Assembly: GCA_002898555.1 (NCBI GenBank) | Contig: BEHR01000016.1 | Location: 1 to 64,000 of the forward strand | Reading direction: 5' to 3' | Source: a bacterium HR15 | GTDB lineage: Bacteria; Armatimonadota; Fimbriimonadia; Fimbriimonadales; GBS-DC | DNA length: 64,000 bases | Shown here: positions 27,246 through 34,541 of the stretch, one piece after another | How the letters are laid out: each line of letters starts with the position of its first letter | Position numbering within the stretch: position 1 is the first letter of the stretch | Made by a program: the position numbers and the translations under genes | The notes under the pieces: model-generated | Databases searched by the model: none | Told to the model about the DNA's origin: nothing | What the model saw: only the letters and a program-made list of their open reading frames with translations

Positions 27246-28622
27246 CTATCGTTTTCGCGACACGACGATATACTCGGTTGGGTACGCAATATAATCGGCT
27301 TTCGTTGTTTTTGCGAACCTGCCAGTCGCTTTGTCACGGGTACGAGGTAGGATCTTGGAAGGGATCTCACGCAAAATCACCCGTTCCAGCTCGAAACCCA
27401 GTGCCTGCAGCTGTTCGGCAAATACCTGCGCGTTTTGGATTTCGATCCCATGCAGATGCGTGTTGCCGATGACGATGCAGAGCACGCCTTTGGGGCGCAG
27501 CACGCGCTGCATCTCTGTGAAGCATTGGCGCATTTCGGCAAAGTAAAGGGCAACCTCTTTCGCCTTGCGCGGATTGCGTTCGCTGAGCGCATCAACGATT
27601 TGTTCAGCAATCGCAGAGCCGAGGGGAGCATCCACTGCTGCGGTAACCCCATTCGATCGCCCAATGAACCCCGTACGGAACTCGCGTAAGTTGGTCATTG
27701 TACCAAACCATAATGCGCTCAACTGGTGTAGGTCGGCATACTCATAGCTCGTCACATAGGGCGGTGAAGTAACGATGAGTCTGACCGAGTGATTCTCAAC
27801 AGGCAGGCATCGCGCATCCGCGCAATAAGGCTCGGCAGGCACATTCAGCGCGTCCCGCTCGCAAAGCAGTCGCCAGAACTCCCGATTTCCTCGTTGCATG
27901 CGCTTCACATGGCGGAAGAAGACCGTATAGGCATCGGGGATCCGTTTGTTCAGATTGCGCATCGGTTTAACGCTGCGGTCGCTCCACCACGAGAGCGGTT
28001 TCAGACAGTGCGAAAGCGCACAGCGGAAAAACACTTTGATTTGCGCGTCCGCATCGAGAGCATCTATTGCCTTTTGAATCTGCATCAGGGCATTTAGGCT
28101 TTGAGGTGGGAACCAATAGGTGAGACGGTCAGGTATCGGAACGTGCCACCCACCATCCCCGATCTCCGATTTCCAATCCCCAAAAAGGCTGGGCTGTGTC
28201 CAGCCTGCAAAGCCAACCCCAGTATTCCCAAAAAGAAAATTTTGGAGCTGTTCAACGGCTTGTCGGAGCCGCTCAGGTTCAATCGCTTGCACCTTCGCAC
28301 GAGTGACCCAGTAAGCAACAGGGTTGATATCTACCCCGATGCTCGGTCGCCTCAGAAGCTTGGCTTCGACGAGGGTCGTACCCGACCCCATAAATGGGTC
28401 TGCAACGAGCTCGCCTGCTTGTGAGTATTCCTCAATCAACCGCGCTGTTAGTTGGGGGATGAACTTCGCGGGATAGCGGTGATAACCGTGCGTCGCATAG
28501 CTGGTCTGCGCCTGGGTCAAATGCCAGAACGCCCAGCTCGGGTCAGGTTCCAAATCTCTAAATCGTTTCACGACTACCTCGCTGCCAGTATCTATGGCAA
28601 GGTTTAATCGGCTTGCAGCCAT
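27246..28622 (-). CDS. DNA methyltransferase, AdoMet motif first
   Basis: 458 residues. The order is the reverse of its neighbour: HRYPAKFIPQLTARLIEEYS then VADPFMGSGTTLVEAKL (AdoMet site, about 80-96) precede LIVTSPPYVTSYEYADLHQL (motif IV, about 285-304). This layout is seen in N4-cytosine or N6-adenine enzymes of type II and BREX-like modification modules. About 200 residues between the motifs probably carry target recognition. A pair of methyltransferases of different classes suggests modification of an asymmetric site, one enzyme per strand; this is inference. There is no nuclease partner in view. Confidence 0.9.
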   Translation of the reverse strand: MAASRLNLAIDTGSEVVVKRFRDLEPDPSWAFWHLTQAQTSYATHGYHRYPAKFIPQLTARLIEEYSQAGELVADPFMGSGTTLVEAKLLRRPSIGVDINPVAYWVTRAKVQAIEPERLRQAVEQLQNFLFGNTGVGFAGWTQPSLFGDWKSEIGDGGWHVPIPDRLTYWFPPQSLNALMQIQKAIDALDADAQIKVFFRCALSHCLKPLSWWSDRSVKPMRNLNKRIPDAYTVFFRHVKRMQRGNREFWRLLCERDALNVPAEPYCADARCLPVENHSVRLIVTSPPYVTSYEYADLHQLSALWFGTMTNLREFRTGFIGRSNGVTAAVDAPLGSAIAEQIVDALSERNPRKAKEVALYFAEMRQCFTEMQRVLRPKGVLCIVIGNTHLHGIEIQNAQVFAEQLQALGFELERVILREIPSKILPRTRDKATGRFAKTTKADYIAYPTEYIVVSRKR

Positions 28623-28720
28623 CGCTTCAAATTTCGATTCTCACCCTGACGCGCCATGTGAATCCTATATTACCCCATGAGATGGTTCGGGTTTCATGCC
28701 ATAATTAAGGGGAGGGAGCG

Positions 28721-29125
28721 ATGGAACAAAAGCGATATGGATTCGGCAAGCGGGTCGCGCTGGATTATGAGCAAGCCGTCGAACGCATACGGCAGGCGCT
28801 GCAGCAGGAAGGTTTTGGCGTGCTGACCGAGATCGATGTGCGCAAAGTGATGCACGAGAAGCGCGGCGTGGAGTTTCGCCCTTATGTGATCTTGGGAGCA
28901 TGCAATCCCCAATTTGCCCATCAGGCACTGGAAGCGGAGCTGGATCTGGGACTGCTACTGCCCTGCAATGTGGTGGTCTATGCCGAGGAAGATGGCAGTG
29001 TGATTGAGGCGATGGACCCCGAGCTGCTGGTGCAAGTGGTGGGCAATCCTGCGCTGGAGCCAATTGCCAAAGAAGTGAAGCAACGGTTGCAGCGTGCCAT
29101 CGCGCAGGCGGCAGCAGGCGCATGA
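28721..29125 (+). CDS. DUF302 domain protein
   Basis: 134 residues covering one DUF302 domain: RYGFGKRVALDYEQAVERIR, EGFGVLTEIDV, YVILGACNPQFAHQALEAE, LLLPCNVVVYAEEDGSVI. The function of DUF302 is not established; it has been linked to copper or redox stress in some bacteria. The start follows AAGGGGAGGGAGCG. A -10-like CATAAT lies about 20 bases upstream. Confidence 0.88.
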   Translation: MEQKRYGFGKRVALDYEQAVERIRQALQQEGFGVLTEIDVRKVMHEKRGVEFRPYVILGACNPQFAHQALEAELDLGLLLPCNVVVYAEEDGSVIEAMDPELLVQVVGNPALEPIAKEVKQRLQRAIAQAAAGA

Positions 29126-29198
29126 AACGACGATGCACCCTGAACCCATCGAGCGGTCCTAATAAGACCGATAAGTCTGACCGAAGGGGAACAGCCCT

Positions 29199-29855
29199 AT
29201 GACCAAGCGAATATCCGTGTTGGGTTGGTTGTTGATGGGGGCGATGCTCTTGGCGCAGGACGCACCGCGCGCCCCTTCGTTGCACAAGCCAGCGCCTCAG
29301 CCGACTTCCGCCTATGACCAGCCCCTTACAGGCTATGAAGCGGTGGTGCTGATTGCCGAATTCATCCAGAATCTGGAGCATGGGTTAAGCGAGGCATTCG
29401 AAAAACCCATTCGCACCGCGGGCGCGGGCGAGGTATCGCTCAGCGGCAAGCATCCCGCATGGGCACAGAAGGCACTTCTCGAGCTGAAACGGCGCGGGTT
29501 AATCCCGCCCGGCTTCAACGGTCGCCAACCTATTCAGCGCTATCAGGTAGGTATTATGCTGGCGCGTTATGCACAGCGACTGGACACCTGCATGCGAACC
29601 CAGTTGGGCAACCCCATCGGGCGCACCCGCTTCCAAACCCAACCGCGCATTGCCCTCGCTCCGCGCCACCCTGCCTATGCGTCGCTCAAATATTTGGCAG
29701 CAGGTGCATGGGTGGGAGCGGATTCCCTGCTCTATCGCGAGCCAGAAGGCGCCTTGCGCGGCAAGGAACTACCCGATATGCTCCAACAGCTCGCCCGGCG
29801 CATCCTGGAACGCTATACCCACGAGAAGCACCTGGAGGAACCACCGTTGCGATGA
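29199..29855 (+). CDS. exported SLH-like protein
   Basis: 218 residues with a signal peptide (RISVLGWLLMGAMLLA). The mature part carries repeated helical segments of S-layer-homology type: PLTGYEAVVLIAEFIQNLE, HPAWAQKALLELKRRGLIPP, QPIQRYQVGIMLARYAQRL, HPAYASLKYLAAGAWVGADS. SLH-like modules usually bind cell-wall or outer-membrane-linked polymers; here no other domain is present, so a structural envelope role is inferred. AAGGGGAACAGCCCT precedes the ATG. The stop overlaps the next ATG. Confidence 0.6.
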   Translation: MTKRISVLGWLLMGAMLLAQDAPRAPSLHKPAPQPTSAYDQPLTGYEAVVLIAEFIQNLEHGLSEAFEKPIRTAGAGEVSLSGKHPAWAQKALLELKRRGLIPPGFNGRQPIQRYQVGIMLARYAQRLDTCMRTQLGNPIGRTRFQTQPRIALAPRHPAYASLKYLAAGAWVGADSLLYREPEGALRGKELPDMLQQLARRILERYTHEKHLEEPPLR

Positions 29856-30430
29856 GCGAACGACTGCAGCAGCAAATTGCCTTTCTGGTGGAGATCGACC
29901 GCCTGAAGGGGGTGCTGCGGCGCACACGCTTGCTGGATGGTTCCCGCTATGAGAACAGTGCGGAGCATTCATGGTACCTCGCAATGGCTGCGCTGGTGCT
30001 GGCGGAGTATGCCCGCGAACCGATTGACCTCCTTCGCGTGGTCAAAATGGCGCTGATACACGACATCGTAGAGATTGACGCGGGTGATACCTTCGTGTTT
30101 GACGAGCAGGCGCGTCAGACCCAGCACGAGCGCGAGGCACGCGCTGCCGAGCGCATCTTCGGGCTGCTGCCCCCAGAACAGGCCCATGAGTTCCGCGCAC
30201 TTTGGGAAGAGTTTGTCGAACGGCGGACATCCGAGGCGCAGTTCGCCGCCGCCCTGGATAGCCTTGTGAGTGTGATTGCCAATGCGCACACCGATGGCGG
30301 CAGCTGGCGCGAGCATGGCATCCCGATGGAGCGCGTGCTAAGGTTCGACCAGCGCATCGAACAGGGCGCACCCGCTCTGTGGGAGCTGGCAGAACAACTG
30401 ATTGTGCAGACCTTTTCAGGCGAAAGATAG
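29852..30430 (+). CDS. HD-domain hydrolase (YfbR/HDDC2-like)
   Basis: 192 residues. Metal-binding HD-motif residues are visible in NSAEHSWYLA, LIHDIVEIDAGD and near DSLVSVIANAHTDG. The family hydrolyses 5'-deoxynucleotides, contributing to nucleotide-pool homeostasis; substrate assignment is by family only. The ATG at 29852 overlaps the previous stop (ATGA) and GGAGGAACC lies upstream, so a longer start is not needed. Confidence 0.85.
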   Translation: MSERLQQQIAFLVEIDRLKGVLRRTRLLDGSRYENSAEHSWYLAMAALVLAEYAREPIDLLRVVKMALIHDIVEIDAGDTFVFDEQARQTQHEREARAAERIFGLLPPEQAHEFRALWEEFVERRTSEAQFAAALDSLVSVIANAHTDGGSWREHGIPMERVLRFDQRIEQGAPALWELAEQLIVQTFSGER

Positions 30431-30492
30431 CCCTCCCGCTGCAACACCCGCTGGTGAAAGATCGAGTAAGCGGGTTCGCCCAATGACCACAA

Positions 30493-31059
30493 TCAGCACC
30501 CTGCTTCCTTGATACCCAACATCGCCCGCAACCGCGCTAACGCCTCCACTAACCGCCGGTGAACCCACGACTTGCTCTTGCCCAGCAATTGCGCAATTGC
30601 CCGCTCGCTCAGCCCCTCCACATAATGCCAAACCAGGATCTGCTGTTCCTGTGAAGACAGCTGGCTCATCGCCTCGCGCACCATACAGCAATACACATGC
30701 TCGACTATCTCCGCCTGCGCCGTGGGATCCTCTATCTCCAGCTCCTCGCCCGTCTCTTCATCCACAGGCATCGCCACCAATCGCCTACTCTGTCGCCGCA
30801 GCTTACGCCACTCGTCTATAATTGCCCACTTGGCACGATCGGTTGCAAACGCGACAAGCGACTCGCCCTTCTCACCCCTATAGCGAAGAAAGGCTTGCCA
30901 AACGGCTTTATTGGCGATGGCGAGCCGTTCCTCATACCAATAATTTGAGCTATAGTTTCCCGGTGGCGGGAGCCGTTTGGTTAGGGCGACCGCTTGTTGG
31001 GCAGCTTGCTTGAGGTCGGGTGGGAGGTCGTCTGGTGGTTCAAGTGGCAGTGGTTTCAT
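30493..31059 (-). CDS. sigma-70 family RNA polymerase sigma factor
   Basis: About 188 residues from the ATG at 31059. Region 4 is clear: LSSQEQQILVWHYVEGLSER then AIAQLLGKSKSWVHRRLVEA (HTH). Region 2 is short and diverged (FATDRAKWAIIDEWRKLRRQ). It would direct polymerase to a special promoter set. A run of ten G (minus strand, 31064-31073) lies five bases before the ATG in the ribosome-binding region. It lies downstream of three genes for small envelope proteins and shares with the first of them a duplicated leader sequence, which suggests a regulatory link. Confidence 0.85.
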   Translation of the reverse strand: MKPLPLEPPDDLPPDLKQAAQQAVALTKRLPPPGNYSSNYWYEERLAIANKAVWQAFLRYRGEKGESLVAFATDRAKWAIIDEWRKLRRQSRRLVAMPVDEETGEELEIEDPTAQAEIVEHVYCCMVREAMSQLSSQEQQILVWHYVEGLSERAIAQLLGKSKSWVHRRLVEALARLRAMLGIKEAGC

Positions 31060-31063
31060 GGCG

Positions 31064-31073
31064 CCCCCCCCCC
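31064..31073 (-). repeat. G10 homopolymer at the sigma-factor ribosome-binding site
   Basis: Ten consecutive C on the plus strand (G in the mRNA), ending 5 bases before the start codon. Length changes would alter spacing or pairing with the 16S rRNA. Confidence 0.85.
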
Positions 31074-31241
31074 GCGCAAGCGTGCCCATCGATTTCGGGT
31101 CAACAGCATGGTCCACTCTCCATGCTACCCGTTCTGTTCGACTCGCCCGTGTGGTCAGCAACAGCGCTGACATCGCTGCCCTCCGTTCGAGAGTAAGATA
31201 CACCAACTTTGCCCAGATTCCTGCTGGTTGACGCGCTACTC

Positions 31242-31307
31242 TTAGGCAACGGGAGCGGGAATCATTGCTTCACCTGGTCTGCTCATTCGTTTCCCTGCTC
31301 TGCTCAT
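31242..31307 (-). CDS. possible 21-codon leader peptide
   Basis: An ATG at 31307 follows a strong AAGGAGGAAC and begins MSRAGKRMSRPGEAMIPAPV, ending at TAA after 21 codons. It lies 180 bases before the sigma-factor start. The front (duplicated leader plus MS) is identical to that of the gene at 32781, so it may be a vestige of a duplicated gene start rather than a functional peptide. Confidence 0.25.
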   Translation of the reverse strand: MSRAGKRMSRPGEAMIPAPVA

Positions 31308-31359
31308 CGTTCTGTTCCTCCTTCAGAGGGGTGTTCGCTTGACCCCTCCACATTAATTA
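31301..31359 (-). promoter_or_regulatory. duplicated 59-bp 5' leader with hairpin, copy 1
   Basis: Identical over 59 bases to 32775-32833. In mRNA sense it contains an AT-rich TAATTAATG stretch, a hairpin with 7-bp arms (GAGGGGT / ACCCCTC), then AAGGAGGAAC and ATGAGCA. Most of the remaining 31060-31370 gap, apart from this leader, the 21-codon frame and the G10 run, shows nothing I recognise. Confidence 0.7.
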
Positions 31360-31370
31360 GCTGAACACCC

Positions 31371-31988
31371 TCAGTAGCCTTGGGAAACATCGGGAAACAG
31401 CTTCGGGTCGGGGCACTGTAGCCCAGGAGTGGGCCATATTCTCTGGTTAGTACGATTGTTTTTCGTATAGGTGATAAAGGTATATTCTATCTTACCATCA
31501 CCCACATCTAAAACGCACAGTTGGCAGGCTTCCCCTACCGTAGGAACTCCACAACGGGGACGCGGTGGACGGGTATGACAGGGACACTGCACCACCAGAT
31601 CCTCACGAATATATGTACTGATGCTGTAATCAGGTGTCTCAATTGTGGAGAGCAGATACGGGTCCTTCAGGTTAGCATCATCGTAAGCTAATCGTATGGG
31701 AGGAATATGGTAAGCTTGCCCGCTCAGGGGGCACGATCCCACCTTCAAGCCTTCAGGCGAGAGCAACCAGCGTCTGAATTCTTTCGCCGTCTCCACATCC
31801 CAACGCCCTCCATTCTGTATCTTGAGCAATTTATATTTGGTATAAATTGCCCACAAGTTGGCGCGGCATTTAGCTTCCAGCACCCGATAACGCACGAGCT
31901 GCACCACCGGGAACAGCAACGCTACCAGCGCCGCCACTATCGCCAGCACTACCAGCAACTGCTTCAGTGTCCAACCCAATGGTCTCAT
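31371..31988 (-). CDS. pseudopilin-like membrane-anchored protein
   Basis: About 205 residues from the ATG at 31988, which follows GAGGTGCGAAG. The N-terminus MRPLGWTLKQLLVVLAIVAA resembles a type IV pilin/type II secretion pseudopilin: short basic leader, Gly, then a long hydrophobic helix. However, residue +1 is Trp and +5 is Gln instead of the usual Phe and Glu, so processing by prepilin peptidase is uncertain. The soluble part has several Cys pairs (CPLSG, CPCHTRPPRPRCG, CQLCVLD). It overlaps the stop of the gene before (ATGA). It may belong with the two small genes upstream in one envelope assembly. Confidence 0.6.
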   Translation of the reverse strand: MRPLGWTLKQLLVVLAIVAALVALLFPVVQLVRYRVLEAKCRANLWAIYTKYKLLKIQNGGRWDVETAKEFRRWLLSPEGLKVGSCPLSGQAYHIPPIRLAYDDANLKDPYLLSTIETPDYSISTYIREDLVVQCPCHTRPPRPRCGVPTVGEACQLCVLDVGDGKIEYTFITYTKNNRTNQRIWPTPGLQCPDPKLFPDVSQGY

Positions 31989-32260
31989 CTTCGCACCTCG
32001 CTTTGAATCGGCTTTTGCATCTGCTTTTGAACCTGCTGCCAATTGCGTTTCAACTGCTGCCGAAGGGTTTGTTCGTTGAGATTCGCTTGCTGTTGTTGAC
32101 ATCCTGCTTCACCTGTTGCTGTCCCAACAGGAGCAGGGGCTATGCGCGGGAACAACACGCGAACCTCAGGGCGCGTATAGAGGTAAGCACAAGCGAGAAG
32201 ATACAGCATAGCCCCGGCCAGTATCAGTGTGCTTCGCATTACTCGTTTCGCCTTGCGCAT
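31985..32260 (-). CDS. small membrane-anchored protein
   Basis: About 91 residues from the ATG at 32260 (AGGAGGGCGAA upstream). Basic start MRKAKRVMRSTL, one hydrophobic helix (LILAGAMLYLLACAYLY), a Pro/Ala linker, and a Gln-rich, probably helical tail (QQQQANLNEQTLRQQLKRN). No family is recognised. It is in the middle of a three-gene unit: 14 bp after the Cys-rich protein and overlapping the pseudopilin-like gene by 4 bp. Confidence 0.6.
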   Translation of the reverse strand: MRKAKRVMRSTLILAGAMLYLLACAYLYTRPEVRVLFPRIAPAPVGTATGEAGCQQQQANLNEQTLRQQLKRNWQQVQKQMQKPIQSEVRR

Positions 32261-32274
32261 TTCGCCCTCCTGTT

Positions 32275-32781
32275 CTATTTTTGTCCTGTTGGGATCACAG
32301 GCGTCACGGGAAATGGTACAGGTGTTCCTGGAGGTCCCCAGATTCTGGTACCTGGCGGCGGTCCACACGGATTACCACCGCAACTCTCACCTGCACTTTC
32401 GTAGATAACCGAGTCAAAAACCTTCTTAGGTGAGACATTGCACGCTGTACCGCTGGGGTCCACACAGCGATATTCCCAACAACGCTCTATAGCCCAGGCG
32501 CGGAGGTTGCACTCGTTGGCGGGAACAGAAGGGCACAACGGCGTGTTAAAACGACAGAGCAGTTGCCTCCTCACTTCTATAAGACTGGGGTATTCCCATA
32601 CGCATGGACTGGATGGACCAGCACACCTGGCTCCTACGGAGGGCGGGGTATCGTTGCAGGCGCGTGGCAAGCGGGGGTCGCATTGCCAGCCTGACACGAT
32701 GGCGGTCGTCAGCAGGCTTAGTCCAACAGCTGCACCCGGTAGGATGGCAAAGTTTCGCCAAGCAATCGGCTTTTTGCTCAT
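32275..32781 (-). CDS. Cys-rich exported protein
   Basis: 168 residues, family unknown. A hydrophobic signal or anchor (FAILPGAAVGLSLLTTAIVS) is followed by a region with twelve Cys residues, many in pairs a few residues apart, then a Pro/Gly-rich C-terminus (GPPPGTRIWGPPGTPVPF). Disulfide-stabilised surface or periplasmic protein is the natural reading. The ATG at 32781 follows AAGGAGGAACAGAACG within the duplicated leader. It is the first gene of the unit that ends with the pseudopilin-like gene. Confidence 0.6.
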   Translation of the reverse strand: MSKKPIAWRNFAILPGAAVGLSLLTTAIVSGWQCDPRLPRACNDTPPSVGARCAGPSSPCVWEYPSLIEVRRQLLCRFNTPLCPSVPANECNLRAWAIERCWEYRCVDPSGTACNVSPKKVFDSVIYESAGESCGGNPCGPPPGTRIWGPPGTPVPFPVTPVIPTGQK

Positions 32782-32833
32782 CGTTCTGTTCCTCCTTCAG
32801 AGGGGTGTTCGCTTGACCCCTCCACATTAATTA
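32775..32833 (-). promoter_or_regulatory. duplicated 59-bp 5' leader with hairpin, copy 2
   Basis: Identical to 31301-31359. It provides the ribosome-binding site and start of the Cys-rich protein gene. The hairpin arms GAGGGGT and ACCCCTC lie about 10 bases before AAGGAGG. Confidence 0.7.
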
Positions 32834-32960
32834 ATCGTCCGGAACCCTGCTGCTGGTCCGCCAAACTGTCCGTCTTCGCAACGATGCCCTTCCGTTCGAG
32901 ATTCCTACCTCCAACGGGTTTGGAGGATAGGGCGCAAAGAGAGCGAATAGAGTTGGCGTG

Positions 32961-33041
32961 CCTGTATCCCTATCCCCAACAAAAACCCTACCTCTCGTAT
33001 GACAAAAACCCTCTTGTCGTCGATCGCCGACTTTCTGCCCT
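32961..33041 (+). repeat. 81-bp dispersed repeat, copy 1 (upstream of yjbQ)
   Basis: Matches 44952-45032 over 81 bases with two differences, same orientation. Begins CCTGTATCCCTATCCCCAAC and ends GCCGACTTTCTGCCCT. It lies about 40 bases before the yjbQ -10 element. The rest of the 32834-33078 gap shows no gene. Confidence 0.85.
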
Positions 33042-33077
33042 TAGGCGCATCGGTGAATGCCAAACTGCCCTTTAGGG

Positions 33078-33096
33078 GTATAATTTGTAATTATAC
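33078..33096 (+). promoter_or_regulatory. yjbQ -10 element inside a palindrome
   Basis: GTATAATTTGTAATTATAC is a perfect inverted repeat with 8-bp arms and contains TATAAT (33079-33084), 27 bases before the ATG. This overlap suits a repressor site. Confidence 0.5.
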
Positions 33097-33111
33097 GGGG
33101 GCGGTTTGGCG

Positions 33112-33528
33112 ATGGTCTACTCAGCAAGGTTCTCGGTGCAGACGCAAGGCAACGACGATATGCTCGACATCACGGGGCAGGTGGAGCAAGCGCTGTTGCA
33201 GAGCGGCTTGTTGAACGGCATCGCGACGGTGTTCGTGGTTGGCTCCACAGCCGCCGTGACCACAATTGAGTACGAGCCAGGTTTGCAGCAGGATATGGCG
33301 CGGGTGATGGAGCGCATCGCGCCACGCGATGAGTTCTACGCGCACGAAGCGCGCTGGAAGGATGACAATGGGCACTCGCACATTCGCGCCTCAATTCTGG
33401 GTCCCTCGCTAACAGTGCCCTTTGTGAATGGGCAGCTGGTCATCGGCACTTGGCAGCAGATTGTGCTGGTCGATTTCGACACGCGCCCTCGTACCCGCAC
33501 CGTGCATGTGCAGATTATCGGGGAATAG
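33112..33528 (+). CDS. yjbQ: YjbQ-family (UPF0047) protein
   Basis: About 138 residues. Family markers are DITGQVEQALLQSGLLNG, GSTAAVTTIEYEPGL, GHSHIRASILGPSLTVPF and WQQIVLVDFDTRPRTRTV. Members are annotated as secondary thiamine-phosphate synthases on the basis of complementation; the true physiological role is not settled. The His and Glu residues of the shallow active site (HSHIRAS) are present. The ATG at 33112 is preferred to a TTG two codons earlier. It is followed 2 bp later by the truncated nucleotidyltransferase gene. Confidence 0.9.
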   Translation: MVYSARFSVQTQGNDDMLDITGQVEQALLQSGLLNGIATVFVVGSTAAVTTIEYEPGLQQDMARVMERIAPRDEFYAHEARWKDDNGHSHIRASILGPSLTVPFVNGQLVIGTWQQIVLVDFDTRPRTRTVHVQIIGE

Positions 33529-33530
33529 CG

Positions 33531-33812
33531 ATGGAACGCGCCATAGAGGTGATTCATCAACTGCGTCAGCAAGGGCTAATACGCGACTATGCGATGGGGG
33601 AGGCGTCAGCCCTCATGTTTTATGCCGAACCTGCCCTGACCTATGATGTCGACATATTCATCTTGATGGAGGGAAGAGAATCGGAGATAATTTCGTTGGC
33701 ACCCTTATACGAACATCTTAAGGCGCAAGGTTACACTCCCCATGGGGAACAGGTGATCATTGAGGGCGTGCCCGTACAATTCATTGTGGCTTACAATCCG
33801 CATAGTGAGTAG
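33531..33812 (+). pseudogene. nucleotidyltransferase (DUF6036/AbiEii-like), truncated by a repeat
   Basis: 93 codons: MERAIEVIHQLRQQGLIRDY, AMGEASALMFYAEPALTYDV, DIFIL and GVPVQFIVAYNP. This is the N-terminal two-thirds of a small nucleotidyltransferase-like family of about 140-150 residues, often toxin-antitoxin linked. The usual C-terminal part after VQFxxAYNP is missing: the frame enters the palindromic GCGAGTAG repeat and stops at a TAG inside it. The gene is probably disabled by that insertion. It follows yjbQ closely. Confidence 0.6.
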
Positions 33813-33857
33813 CGAGTAGTGAGTAGAATCTATTCGCCATTCGCTACTCGCCTAAAA
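33811..33857. repeat. GCGAGTAG palindromic repeat, copy 1
   Basis: About 47 bases with arms GCGAGTAG / CTACTCGC and interior GTAGAATC…TCGCCATTC, ending CCTAAAA. A second copy with a few differences lies at 40420-40466; a fragment occurs near 42195-42215. Confidence 0.75.
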
Positions 33858-33871
33858 GAAGGAGATGGGTG

Positions 33872-34507
33872 ATGAATCTGTACCTTCGCAAGGAATACAG
33901 TCGGGGCTTATTGCTGGAGAGCGAGGTTGATCCGAACCCGATTCGCCAGTTGCAGCGCTGGCTGCAGGAGGCGATTGAAGTGCAGGTGGTGGAACCACAT
34001 GCCATGTGTCTTGCCACCGCCGATGCGCAGGGACACCCGGATGCACGGTTCGTGCTGCTGCGCGGGCTGGATGAGCGTGGACTGGTGTTCTACACCAACG
34101 CCAATAGCCCTAAAGGGCGTCAGCTCAGACAGAATCCCTATGCCACCGCGGTGTTCTGGTGGAGCCCTTTGGAGCGACAGGTGCGCGTGCAGGGAATGGT
34201 AGAAACGGTGAGCAAGGAGGAGGCAGACGCCTACTTCGCGTCTCGCCCGCGCGAGCATCAGCTGGCGGCATGGGCATCACCTCAGAGCGAGGTCATCCCC
34301 AATCGCCAGGTGCTGGAGGCACGCATGGCGGAGTTAGAACGCCAGTATGAAGGGCGTCCTGTGCCGCGACCCCCCTACTGGATTGGCTACCGCATCGTGC
34401 CCCACACCTTTGAGTTCTGGCAGGGGCGTCCCCATCGACTGCACGACCGCCTTCGCTACACGCGCCATCCCGATGGCTCATGGAAAATCGAACGCCTTGC
34501 GCCCTAA
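33872..34507 (+). CDS. pdxH: pyridoxamine 5'-phosphate oxidase
   Basis: About 211 residues. It oxidises pyridoxine or pyridoxamine phosphate to pyridoxal phosphate with FMN. Family blocks: EPHAMCLATADAQGHPDARF, VLLRGLDERGLVFYTNANSP, KGRQL, VFWWSPLERQVRVQGMVE, AAWASPQSEVI, and the C-terminal RPPYWIGYRIVPHTFEFWQG with LHDRLRY. Complete and standard length. The ATG at 33872 follows AAGGAGATGGGTG. The upstream region is the palindromic repeat, so the promoter may lie in or before it. Confidence 0.96.
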   Translation: MNLYLRKEYSRGLLLESEVDPNPIRQLQRWLQEAIEVQVVEPHAMCLATADAQGHPDARFVLLRGLDERGLVFYTNANSPKGRQLRQNPYATAVFWWSPLERQVRVQGMVETVSKEEADAYFASRPREHQLAAWASPQSEVIPNRQVLEARMAELERQYEGRPVPRPPYWIGYRIVPHTFEFWQGRPHRLHDRLRYTRHPDGSWKIERLAP

Positions 34508-34515
34508 GCGATTGG

Positions 34516-34521
34516 GGTACA
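34516..34521 (+). promoter_or_regulatory. -10 element TACAAT for mrp
   Basis: TACAAT 20 bases before the ATG at 34542, with AGGGAGA between. It lies a few bases after the pdxH stop. Confidence 0.4.
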
Positions 34522-34541
34522 ATCCTTTGCCAGGGAGACAA

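Noticed and set aside
29126-29198. Small hairpin between DUF302 and SLH-like genes
   Set aside because: Only a 5-bp stem with a large loop; too weak to call.
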